Origin: Synergistaceae bacterium
GTDB taxonomy: Bacteria > Synergistota > Synergistia > Synergistales > Aminobacteriaceae
Direction of reading: 5' to 3'
Assembly: GCA_009776565.1 (NCBI GenBank)
Contig: WRNQ01000008.1
Span: 1 to 22,799, forward strand
DNA: 22,799 bases
Below the pieces are notes generated by a model. It saw only the letters and a list, made by a program, of their open reading frames with translations, was not told the origin of the DNA and searched no databases. Each line of letters begins with the position of its first letter. The first letter of the stretch is position 1. This document shows, piece by piece, positions 1-5,601 of this stretch. A program made the position numbers and the translations under genes.

Positions 1-272
1 AGGAGCGTGTAATTGATGTACGCGACTTTTCCCATTCGAACAACGGGGATTTTCCCTTGTGCAACTAATTCGCGCACGGCATGACCAGGCAAAATACCCC
101 GTTTTACAACTTGCCTCACAGTTAACATTTCAATTTTGTCGGGGGGCTCGTTGCCCTCAGCGGCGTCGCAATTAGTGATCGGTGTTTTGGGTGGTAACAC
201 CTTAAGGGGTAAACAATGCGCTTCATCATTTCTCTGCGCTACGTAGATTTCGTTTAAACTTTCTATGGACAT
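1..272 (-). CDS. Small excisionase-like HTH protein, partial (3' end outside window)
   Basis: An open frame runs from an ATG at 272 down to the window edge without a stop (90 codons seen). A strong Shine-Dalgarno (GGAGG, 280-284) precedes the start. The N-terminal 45 residues are unremarkable. The visible C-terminal part reads TVRQVVKRGILPGHAVRELV, then GKIPVVRMGKVAYINYTLL. This matches the winged-HTH pattern of excisionase/MerR-like small proteins (HTH_17 type): a recognition helix, a GKIP turn, then a beta wing carrying RMG/K. Such proteins bind DNA and often act as directionality factors or regulators beside an integrase, as here. The function is inferred from pattern and context; its length is unknown because it is cut. 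Confidence 0.6.
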   Translation of the reverse strand, partial: MSIESLNEIYVAQRNDEAHCLPLKVLPPKTPITNCDAAEGNEPPDKIEMLTVRQVVKRGILPGHAVRELVAQGKIPVVRMGKVAYINYTL

Positions 273-293
273 TTCCTAACCTCCTTTAAATTT

Positions 294-320
294 GCCGACA
301 GATTTATAATATCTGTTGGC
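294..320. promoter_or_regulatory. Imperfect inverted repeat upstream of the partial HTH gene
   Basis: Arms GCCGACAGAT and ATCTGTTGGC face each other across 7 AT-rich bases (9 of 10 positions pair, the other is G/T). It lies 10 bases upstream of the Shine-Dalgarno of the minus-strand gene starting at 272, between the two small HTH genes. The AT-rich centre contains a possible minus-strand -10 (TATTAT), but no good -35 is seen. A protein-binding operator is more likely than a terminator, as no T-tract follows on either strand. Confidence 0.35.
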
Positions 321-374
321 ATTGGTTTTCTTGTGACGGCTTTTCTGTCGCGGGGCGCTAAAATATACACCCTT

Positions 375-614
375 CTAAATTGTGAGCGCTTTTTCTGCGT
401 TGCCAGATAATGCCTCCACAGCTTTATCTTGTGCCACGCCTCCATAAAAGAATGCAAGCGCCGTGTCAACATCGACCAGTATTCTATTTCCGTTCAATTT
501 GTGTGGTATGCGCCCTTCTATAACAGCTTTTCGCAACGCATTTTGAGTTAAAGCTGTTCCGGGGTCAATTTTCCTGATTTCATCCATAGCCGTACTAATG
601 GTTCTCAACCTCAT
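375..614 (-). CDS. Small excisionase-like HTH DNA-binding protein
   Basis: 79 residues from ATG at 614, with Shine-Dalgarno GAGGTGAT just upstream and a well-formed promoter behind it. The middle reads LTQNALRKAVIEGRIPHKLN, followed by GNRILVDVDTALAFF. This is the same layout as the partial gene downstream: helix-turn-helix, a GRIP/GKIP turn, a hydrophobic beta wing, then a D-x-D-x-A helix. The size and pattern fit the HTH_17/excisionase class of small proteins common in Clostridia integrative elements. It is likely co-transcribed with the gene ending at position 1 and is divergent from the XRE regulator and integrase. It could be a directionality factor (Xis) or a copy/transfer regulator; the sequence does not decide. 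Confidence 0.65.
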   Translation of the reverse strand: MRLRTISTAMDEIRKIDPGTALTQNALRKAVIEGRIPHKLNGNRILVDVDTALAFFYGGVAQDKAVEALSGNAEKALTI

Positions 615-628
615 AAAATCACCTCTTT

Positions 629-644
629 AATTATTATAATAATT
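629..644. promoter_or_regulatory. 16-bp perfect palindrome over the predicted minus-strand start site
   Basis: AATTATTATAATAATT is a perfect dyad. It lies immediately downstream of the minus-strand -10 box (646-651), where transcription of the 375-614 gene would begin. That is a standard place for a repressor operator, and the XRE protein encoded nearby is a candidate ligand. An all-AT palindrome can also arise by chance in AT-rich DNA. Confidence 0.35.
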
Positions 645-645
645 T

Positions 646-674
646 AACATACCGTTTATGTTACAGAAAGTCAA
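646..674 (-). promoter_or_regulatory. Predicted sigma-A promoter for the small HTH genes
   Basis: On the minus strand, TTGACT (674-669), a 17-bp spacer and TATGTT (651-646) match the housekeeping consensus closely. The start would fall near 639, about 25 bases before the ATG at 614. Confidence 0.6.
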
Positions 675-729
675 ACAATAATTGGAATAAATTAAAAATA
701 ACCTCATTTGCGGAAATTAGCACGTTTTA

Positions 730-760
730 TGTATTGACGCATAATATATGCAGTGTTACA
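730..760. promoter_or_regulatory. Operator-like dyad inside the XRE-integrase promoter
   Basis: Two nested inverted repeats share one centre at base 745: TGTA (730-733) with TACA (757-760), and GCATA (739-743) with TATGC (747-751). They fill the spacer and touch both the -35 and -10 boxes of the plus-strand promoter. A repressor bound here would block RNA polymerase, so autoregulation by the XRE protein is the simplest reading (inference). Confidence 0.45.
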
Positions 761-762
761 AT
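734..762 (+). promoter_or_regulatory. Predicted sigma-A promoter for XRE regulator and integrase
   Basis: TTGACG (734-739), exactly 17 bp, then TACAAT (757-762). Transcription would start near 769, downstream of the upstream in-frame ATG at 748, which supports the regulator starting at 829 instead. Confidence 0.65.
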
Positions 763-828
763 ACCAAACAAAAGATATTTGGCAATATATATGTGACGCT
801 AAAAAATGGGCAAAAAGAGGCGAAAACA

Positions 829-1593
829 ATGGCAAGAAAGCGCGAGGAGCGATTAAAAGTTTTTGGACAGCGGTTAAACACACTGCGTGGTGATATGACG
901 CAAGCGGCATTTGCTGAGAAAATTGGTATATCTGACACATCTATTGGTCAATACGAGTGCTTTAAAAGACTTCCAGACGCCGGAATACTCAAAAAAATAT
1001 GTGTTGCTTGCGGCGTCACTGCTGATTACCTGCTTGGACTATCACGAGCCGCAGCGCCGGACGATTTTATACAGGCAGTAGTAACCCGCTATGGGCTGAA
1101 TGAGCAAGCCTTACAATTCCTTGAGCGCCTTAACGCTCAACTTGATATTGATGATGCAGAAAAGAGCAGGATATCAGCAAAGCAGATAGCGTTTGAAAAC
1201 GCTGAAAACCTGACTGTGACTTATGAGCGTGAAAGCAATGAAAATGAACTTGAATCTCCAGGACTTAAACTAGCACTTACACCAGCCCTTACAAAAAAGG
1301 AGTTAACATCGCTTTTTGCAATCATGCAAGATGAGATTAATAAACAAGCGCTTATTATTCTTAATAAACTTCTTACAGTATCCACCGGGCGAGAATGGGA
1401 AACATACGGCAGTCTAATTCTCACGGCGATTTACAATTATTGCTGCCGGGAGTATTTCGACATTGAACAAATTCGATACGGCGTAACAGGACGCACGCTA
1501 AACACACTTACATCCGAAAATCAACGCAATAATGAATTATATACACTTAACAATATCCTAAAAGATTTTCGTAACAAACTGAGTGAGGGCTAA
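829..1593 (+). CDS. XRE-family helix-turn-helix transcriptional regulator
   Basis: 254 residues. The start at ATG 829 is chosen because AAAGAGG lies 8 bases upstream and the predicted promoter lies between it and the earlier in-frame ATG at 748. Residues about 10-70 form a classic Cro/C1-type HTH: FGQRLNTLRGDMTQAAFAEK, then IGISDTSIGQYE, ending in CGVTADYLLGLS. The remaining 180 residues, rich in charged and hydrophobic helices, have no recognised domain and may mediate oligomerisation or sensing. It is divergent from the small HTH genes and only 3 bases ahead of the integrase, so the two are co-transcribed. It probably represses its own promoter and perhaps the opposing one through the dyads between them (inference). 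Confidence 0.8.
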   Translation: MARKREERLKVFGQRLNTLRGDMTQAAFAEKIGISDTSIGQYECFKRLPDAGILKKICVACGVTADYLLGLSRAAAPDDFIQAVVTRYGLNEQALQFLERLNAQLDIDDAEKSRISAKQIAFENAENLTVTYERESNENELESPGLKLALTPALTKKELTSLFAIMQDEINKQALIILNKLLTVSTGREWETYGSLILTAIYNYCCREYFDIEQIRYGVTGRTLNTLTSENQRNNELYTLNNILKDFRNKLSEG

Positions 1594-1596
1594 ATT

Positions 1597-3030
1597 ATGG
1601 CAAGCATAGTAAAAAGGGGAAAGTCATACCGCGTACAGGTATCAATGCCAGACGGGAAAGGCGGGTATATTCGCAAATCAAGCACATACACGCCGCCGCC
1701 GGGAACTACTCCTACACTGGCGAAGCGCGGCGCGAACAAGTACGCTATTGAGTTTGAGGAAAAGTGTAAGGGCCTACTTGCTTACAACGAAAATATGACG
1801 CTTGATGAATTGCACGAATGGTATATGACCGACATTGCGCCAAACCGCTTAAAAGGGCAATATGCGAGAACAAACAAGCGTTTTTACAATTACTATATTC
1901 AACCAGTACTTGGACGCTGTAAGCTACGGCAACTCACACCTGTTGTACTAGATAGGGCGTTCAAACAGATACAAGAAAGGGGTGGTATAAAAAAATATTA
2001 CACCCTTACGAGTGTCAGCGCCCTAAATAACGCGCTTCAAGCCGTAAATGGCACATATCGTAAAATGGTGGACGACGGTATAATCTGTAATAAAACAATT
2101 AAGAATATCACCCGTGGTGGACGGACATTCAAAGACAGGGCGCAAGTAATAGCAGACTTTTGCAATGTCACTCTTGACAGCCTGTTTACACTGTGCCCGT
2201 CAAAACCGCTCAGCGCAAACACCGTTAATACAATAAAGCAAATGCTAGGGGCGTTGTTGACCGCTGCCAGACGAAAGGGTGTTATTAGTAATAATCCTAT
2301 GGTTAACACAGAACCAATTAAGGTTACTGACACAAGCCGCCCGGTAATGAACATTAGGCAAGCCCTCTTGTTTCTCAAAAGGCTTGCGGGGCTGGATAAC
2401 ATAAGCGTCCGCGCCTTGCTTTTAGTAGCGTTATATACGGGCATGAGAAGCGGTGAGCTGCGGGCTTTGAAATGGACGGACATTAATATTCAAAGCTGTT
2501 TAATACGTGTGAGCAAAACCCTTGATGATATGAACAACGTAACCCCGCCGAAATCTACATCAAGCATACGCTATGTTCAAATAGACTATCGTCTTGCAGC
2601 TTTTCTCAGCAGCTACTATCGTGAGCTACAAGCCTATATATCCTCTATGAATGGACTTATTAAAGACAACGGCCTTGTATTTCCAGCCATAACTACCGGG
2701 GGATATATGAACAAAGATTATCCTGGCGATGTGATAAAGGGTCTTATAATAGATACTGATATTCCGCAAAACCTTCACTTACATAGCTTAAGACATTGTT
2801 TTGCGTCAATACAGATAAATACCGGTGCGGACGCAAAGAGTGTGCAAGCCGCTCTTGGACACGCAAGGGTAACATCCGTACTTGATATATACTCCCATGT
2901 TTTCGCGGAAACACTCGCCCGTAATGCGCATGGCGTTAGCTTCGCGCTAATAGGAGACGGCGATAGTGTTTTTGGAAATGAAACGCAAGCGGATATTTTG
3001 GGAAAAGAGACACAAAACGAAACACCATGA
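1597..3030 (+). CDS. int: Tyrosine recombinase / integrase
   Basis: 477 residues. The expected order is seen: an N-terminal arm-binding segment (SIVKRGKSYRVQVSMPDGKG, residues 3-22), a SAM-like core-binding domain from about residue 67, and a C-terminal catalytic domain. Active-site residues are visible: R284 in TGMRSGELRALKW, K319 on the beta hairpin, H396 and R399 in HSLRH, H422 in LGHARVTS, and the nucleophile Y432 in DIYSH. It would cut and rejoin att sites to insert or excise the element. It is longer than the usual 370-400 residues because of extra sequence between about residues 130 and 210 in the core-binding region. Its ATG is 3 bases after the XRE stop. The 3' end lies about 260 bp from the mraZ promoter. 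Confidence 0.92.
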   Translation: MASIVKRGKSYRVQVSMPDGKGGYIRKSSTYTPPPGTTPTLAKRGANKYAIEFEEKCKGLLAYNENMTLDELHEWYMTDIAPNRLKGQYARTNKRFYNYYIQPVLGRCKLRQLTPVVLDRAFKQIQERGGIKKYYTLTSVSALNNALQAVNGTYRKMVDDGIICNKTIKNITRGGRTFKDRAQVIADFCNVTLDSLFTLCPSKPLSANTVNTIKQMLGALLTAARRKGVISNNPMVNTEPIKVTDTSRPVMNIRQALLFLKRLAGLDNISVRALLLVALYTGMRSGELRALKWTDINIQSCLIRVSKTLDDMNNVTPPKSTSSIRYVQIDYRLAAFLSSYYRELQAYISSMNGLIKDNGLVFPAITTGGYMNKDYPGDVIKGLIIDTDIPQNLHLHSLRHCFASIQINTGADAKSVQAALGHARVTSVLDIYSHVFAETLARNAHGVSFALIGDGDSVFGNETQADILGKETQNETP

Positions 3031-3050
3031 AATACCATGATTTATCATTC

Positions 3051-3071
3051 ATTTGCACCAAATTTGCACCA
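3051..3071 (+). repeat. Direct repeat after the integrase, possible arm-type or att sequence
   Basis: ATTTGCACCA occurs twice (3051-3060 and 3062-3071), 11 bp apart, 20 bases past the integrase stop. Short direct repeats beside an integrase are often arm-type binding sites or part of the attachment region. Which of these applies cannot be decided because the other end of the element is outside the window. The rest of 3072-3290 holds no gene; it is AT-rich with several scattered TTTCAT copies (3180-3220) and no clear terminator. Confidence 0.35.
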
Positions 3072-3291
3072 TTTGGAGTTGAGAAAGGCCAAAAAACCGC
3101 AATATATAAGCATTACACGCATTAACAAGCTATATTCGATGAATAGCGGATTTCCTCCTGCCTTGCCACTTTTTTTATAACCTATTTCATAACCAATTTC
3201 ATTTCATTTTTCATATCCTTTTCAATTTAATAGCTGCCGTAGAAGCCTCTACTAATACTCAAACAATCCTAAAAAAAATTTATATAAGGGG

Positions 3292-3320
3292 TTGATTTTT
3301 ATATTTTCATGATATAAAAT
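3292..3320 (+). promoter_or_regulatory. Predicted sigma-A promoter of mraZ / dcw cluster
   Basis: TTGATT (3292-3297), exactly 17 bp, then TAAAAT (3315-3320). Transcription would begin near 3327, giving an untranslated leader of only about 20 bases, which consists of the MraZ-type boxes. Confidence 0.65.
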
Positions 3321-3327
3321 GAAACAA

Positions 3328-3353
3328 ATGGTGGAGAGTGGAGCGAAGTGGAG
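3328..3353 (+). promoter_or_regulatory. Three MraZ-type boxes with 10-bp phasing
   Basis: TGGTG (3329), TGGAG (3339) and TGGAG (3349) recur every 10 bp, and a further GTGGAG lies at 3331. MraZ proteins studied in other bacteria bind direct TGG-core repeats with a 10-bp period just ahead of mraZ, so this is the expected autoregulatory operator. The third box overlaps the GTG start codon itself. Confidence 0.6.
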
Positions 3354-3827
3354 GAGGAAACCAAAAACAAACAATTTAGAGGCTTCTTTAGCAACTACCA
3401 GCATTCCCTGGACGATAAAGGAAGGGTATTTATTCCCAAAAAGTACAGGGAGGCCCTGGCGTCGATATTCATGCTGACTACTGGTCTTGATTACTGTCTG
3501 ATAGCCTATCCAATGGACGAATGGGAAAAGTTCATAGACGAGCTTGACAGTATACCCTACACAGATACAGACGGCAGGTATTTCGTCAGAAACTTCATGT
3601 CTAACGCCGTTGAATGTGAGATGGATAAGCAAGGAAGAATTGTTATACAACAAGAGCAAAGGAATTACGCCGGGTTAGAAAAAGATGTTAGTATTGTCGG
3701 AGTGGGGAATCACTTCGAAATATGGGATTCCAACAGGTGGAAGACCAACAGGGACAATTACTTTGGCAATTTAGACGCGCTTGCGGAAAAGATGCAGAAA
3801 TACCTGGTACGGGGAGACGCCAGATAA
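3348..3827 (+). CDS. mraZ: MraZ transcriptional regulator of the dcw cluster
   Basis: 159 residues, slightly longer than the usual 140-150. The start is GTG at 3348; no ATG or TTG lies in frame before the conserved region, and the GTG is inside the third box. The two AbrB-like half-domains each carry the family D-x-x-G-R signature: [17 protein letters not shown] (residues 21-37) and [11 protein letters not shown] (residues 91-101). MraZ forms a ring that binds direct repeats upstream of its own gene and tunes expression of the division cluster. It is the first gene of the operon, and its stop overlaps the rsmH start by one base (TAATG), showing translational coupling. The extended N-terminus (EEETKNKQF) is unusual; family members normally begin near the FSNYQHSLD motif. 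Confidence 0.93.
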   Translation: MEEETKNKQFRGFFSNYQHSLDDKGRVFIPKKYREALASIFMLTTGLDYCLIAYPMDEWEKFIDELDSIPYTDTDGRYFVRNFMSNAVECEMDKQGRIVIQQEQRNYAGLEKDVSIVGVGNHFEIWDSNRWKTNRDNYFGNLDALAEKMQKYLVRGDAR

Positions 3828-4768
3828 TGGCTTTTTACCACAAACCGGTATTGTTAGATGAGTGTATTCGGTATTTGGAGATTAAACCAGAGGGAACATA
3901 TATCGATTGCACTGTTGGCGGCGCAGGGCACGCGTCAGAGATACTAAAGAGACTCAACAAGCAGGGAAGGCTACTGGGAATTGACAGGGATTTTGAAGCG
4001 GTAGGCGCCGCCAGAAAGAGATTGGAAAAGCTGTGTCTACCGGCAAAATTTGATGTAATTCACTCGAATTATGTGGACATTGAAAACATATGCAAAGATG
4101 CGGGTATAGTTAAAGCAGACGGGATTCTTTTAGATTTGGGCGTGTCGTCTCTCCAGCTTGAAGACGCGGAAAGGGGGTTCAGTTACAATTTTGACGCGCC
4201 GCTTGACATGCGGATGGACAGGAGTTCGGGGTTCAACGCCGCAGATGTTGTTAACGGGTACTCTGAGAGAGAATTGACGGAAGTATTGACAAAGTATGGA
4301 GAAGAGCGATGGGCTGTAAGGATCAGTAAGTTTATAACAGAACGAAGAAAGTACGGAGGAATAAGCACGACCGGGGAATTAGTTGACCTGATTAAGGCAG
4401 CAGTTCCTAAGGAGGCCAGAAGGGAAGGACCGCATCCTGCAAAGAGGACTTTTCAGGCTATCAGGATTGAGGTTAATGATGAAATGGCGATATTGGACAA
4501 GGCAATTTCGAATTGCGTCGAAATGATGAATAAAAACGGCAGGCTATGCGTAATTACATTTCACTCCCTGGAAGACAGAATTTTAAAAAATGCTTATAAA
4601 AGGCTTTCCGCCACATGTATTTGCCCTAAAGGCATACCTGTGTGCGTCTGTGGGACTGTACCGAAGCTCAGAATTATCAGCAAGAAGCCGTTTTTACCGT
4701 CTGTGGCGGAGATTCGGGAGAACCCGAGGGCCAGGAGCGCAAAACTGAGAGTCGCCGAATGTTTATAG
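3827..4768 (+). CDS. rsmH: 16S rRNA (cytosine-1402 N4) methyltransferase
   Basis: 313 residues, the normal length. The start is ATG 3827, overlapping the mraZ stop, with GGGGAGA 9 bases upstream. Family landmarks are present: N-terminal [10 protein letters not shown], the S-adenosylmethionine site [14 protein letters not shown] (residues 27-40), [16 protein letters not shown] with [42 protein letters not shown], and the C-terminal [13 protein letters not shown]. It methylates N4 of C1402 in the ribosomal P site, helping start-codon fidelity. Formerly called MraW, it sits second in the dcw cluster in most Firmicutes. Downstream comes an unusually long gap of about 830 bp before ftsL. Confidence 0.95.
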   Translation: MAFYHKPVLLDECIRYLEIKPEGTYIDCTVGGAGHASEILKRLNKQGRLLGIDRDFEAVGAARKRLEKLCLPAKFDVIHSNYVDIENICKDAGIVKADGILLDLGVSSLQLEDAERGFSYNFDAPLDMRMDRSSGFNAADVVNGYSERELTEVLTKYGEERWAVRISKFITERRKYGGISTTGELVDLIKAAVPKEARREGPHPAKRTFQAIRIEVNDEMAILDKAISNCVEMMNKNGRLCVITFHSLEDRILKNAYKRLSATCICPKGIPVCVCGTVPKLRIISKKPFLPSVAEIRENPRARSAKLRVAECL

Positions 4769-5003
4769 AGATATGAGACATTACTGGCGGAGCTATAAAT
4801 AGATTTATCTTACTTAAGGATGAACCAAAGCAGTACTTGGAAATATACAAAAGAAAAACTGAGATTTTGAGATACCTGTTATTGAAACACAACCCAACTT
4901 ACTAAAGAAAAAGTGAAATTAAAAAATACCAAAGAAAAAAAGTAACGCAATACACTAAAGAATATACTTATCAAAAGGACACAAGTTGCTCTTCAAACAC
5001 CAG

Positions 5004-5017
5004 GCGCCTTAAGGCGC
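5004..5017. repeat. 14-bp GC-rich perfect palindrome
   Basis: GCGCCTTAAGGCGC is its own reverse complement. It lies at the left edge of the GC-rich block inside the A-rich rsmH-ftsL gap and may mark the boundary of the inserted repeat element. Confidence 0.5.
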
Positions 5018-5035
5018 AAATTTAGGAAAAGCAAC

Positions 5036-5100
5036 CGCGACGCCGAGAGGCGGAGCGCGAGCGCATCGCGCTCGTGGGGCGCGGGAAATCGCAGAAGCAC
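5036..5100. repeat. Dispersed GC-rich repeat, copy A
   Basis: From CGCGACGCCGAGAGGCGG onward this aligns with 11060-11117 (CGCGATGCCGGATGAGGCGG onward). Over the 46 aligned bases after GAGGCGG I count 35 identities by eye. It contains a perfect hairpin: GAGCGCGA (5053-5060), 5-base loop, TCGCGCTC (5066-5073). A single 30-bp unit beginning CTCGTGGGGCGCGGGAAATC (5071-5100) corresponds to the unit that is tandemly repeated in copy B. It is not a gene; it looks like a small mobile or palindromic intergenic element. Confidence 0.5.
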
Positions 5101-5522
5101 GCGTTGTGTGGGATAAGTTTTGAACTCCACGACAGCTTCGCCCCCAGACGCCAATTTATAGCGTTTGAGTCCGCGCTGACACAATTCATGCAAGCATGGC
5201 GTTGTTGTAAGGTGCTAATTGTAAAATACACAGAAGAAAAAGTCCAAACTGAAAACACTAATGAAAAACACTTCACAAAAACAGAAGAGAAAGCATTACC
5301 AAAATCATAAGATGTGTTGTTTAGAAAACTAAAGACAAAAACGAGAAAAGACAGGAAAGGAAAGAAAAAAATAAGGAACAAAAGAAAAAGGGAAGTATAG
5401 AAATTACAAATGATAAATAAAAAAAGAGAAGAAACTACAGAAGATGAAAAAACAGATAGAGTCACATAAGAACACTAATGGAGAGCATCAGAAAAACAGA
5501 GAAAAACAATAATCATTTCAAA

Positions 5523-5562
5523 CCGAGGACTGTTAACACGGTCCCCGGATTTGTTTTTCTTT
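5523..5562 (+). terminator. Intrinsic terminator or attenuator ahead of ftsL
   Basis: A hairpin CCG-A-GGACTGTT / AAC-ACGGTCC-C-CGG (5523-5548, one A/C mismatch and one G/U pair) is followed by ATTTGTTTTTCTTT (5549-5562). This is the form of a Rho-independent terminator. It lies only about 30 bases before the ftsL Shine-Dalgarno, too close for a separate promoter in between. If it works, ftsL and the genes after it depend on read-through, so it may be a regulated attenuator. Confidence 0.5.
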
Positions 5563-5601
5563 GAAGTAAATGCTGGTATTGTCGCCAAACGGGAGGAACC
5601 T

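Larger units (their letters stand above)
1..3071 (+). mobile_element. Right end of an integrative element (left end outside window)
   Basis: A tyrosine recombinase, an XRE-type regulator and two small excisionase-like HTH genes form the usual integration/control module of a Firmicutes integrative element or prophage. The integrase is the last gene, pointing outward, and beyond it begin the mraZ promoter and the chromosomal dcw cluster. The right boundary is set here at a direct repeat just after the integrase and is only a guess: the true att core cannot be found without the left end. No tRNA gene is visible, so the target is probably an intergenic site. No transfer or structural genes are in view, so ICE, IME and prophage cannot be told apart. 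Confidence 0.65.
4769..5522. other. Gene-free stretch between rsmH and ftsL
   Basis: No credible coding region is seen on either strand. Bases 4769-4985 and 5216-5522 are A-rich with strong purine bias on the plus strand. The minus-strand open frames here (for example 5465-5022) translate to Phe/Leu/Ser-rich sequence from that bias and lack ribosome sites. Bases about 4990-5215 are GC-rich, unlike both flanks, and contain palindromes and a dispersed repeat described separately. The stretch ends at a terminator-like hairpin just before ftsL. Confidence 0.6.

Noticed and set aside
748..828. Longer start for the XRE regulator at ATG 748
   Set aside because: It lies inside the predicted promoter, upstream of the likely transcription start, and lacks a ribosome site; ATG 829 has one.
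3122..3160. Terminator after the integrase (GCTAT...ATAGC)
   Set aside because: Only a 5-bp AT-rich stem with no T-run directly after it.
3072..3290. tRNA gene as the integration target
   Set aside because: No cloverleaf or T-loop consensus (GGTTCGAAT type) was seen on either strand.
5074..5310. 78-residue plus-strand open frame in the same gap
   Set aside because: Crosses the boundary between GC-rich repeat and A-rich sequence, has no ribosome site and no recognisable domain.
5022..5465. 147-residue minus-strand open frame between rsmH and ftsL
   Set aside because: Phe/Leu/Ser-rich translation arises from the purine-rich plus strand; no ribosome site, and it runs through the dispersed repeat.
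5216..5562. T-box or other known riboswitch before ftsL
   Set aside because: No T-box GGGTGG-type antiterminator sequence or other riboswitch core was found; only a terminator-like hairpin is supported.
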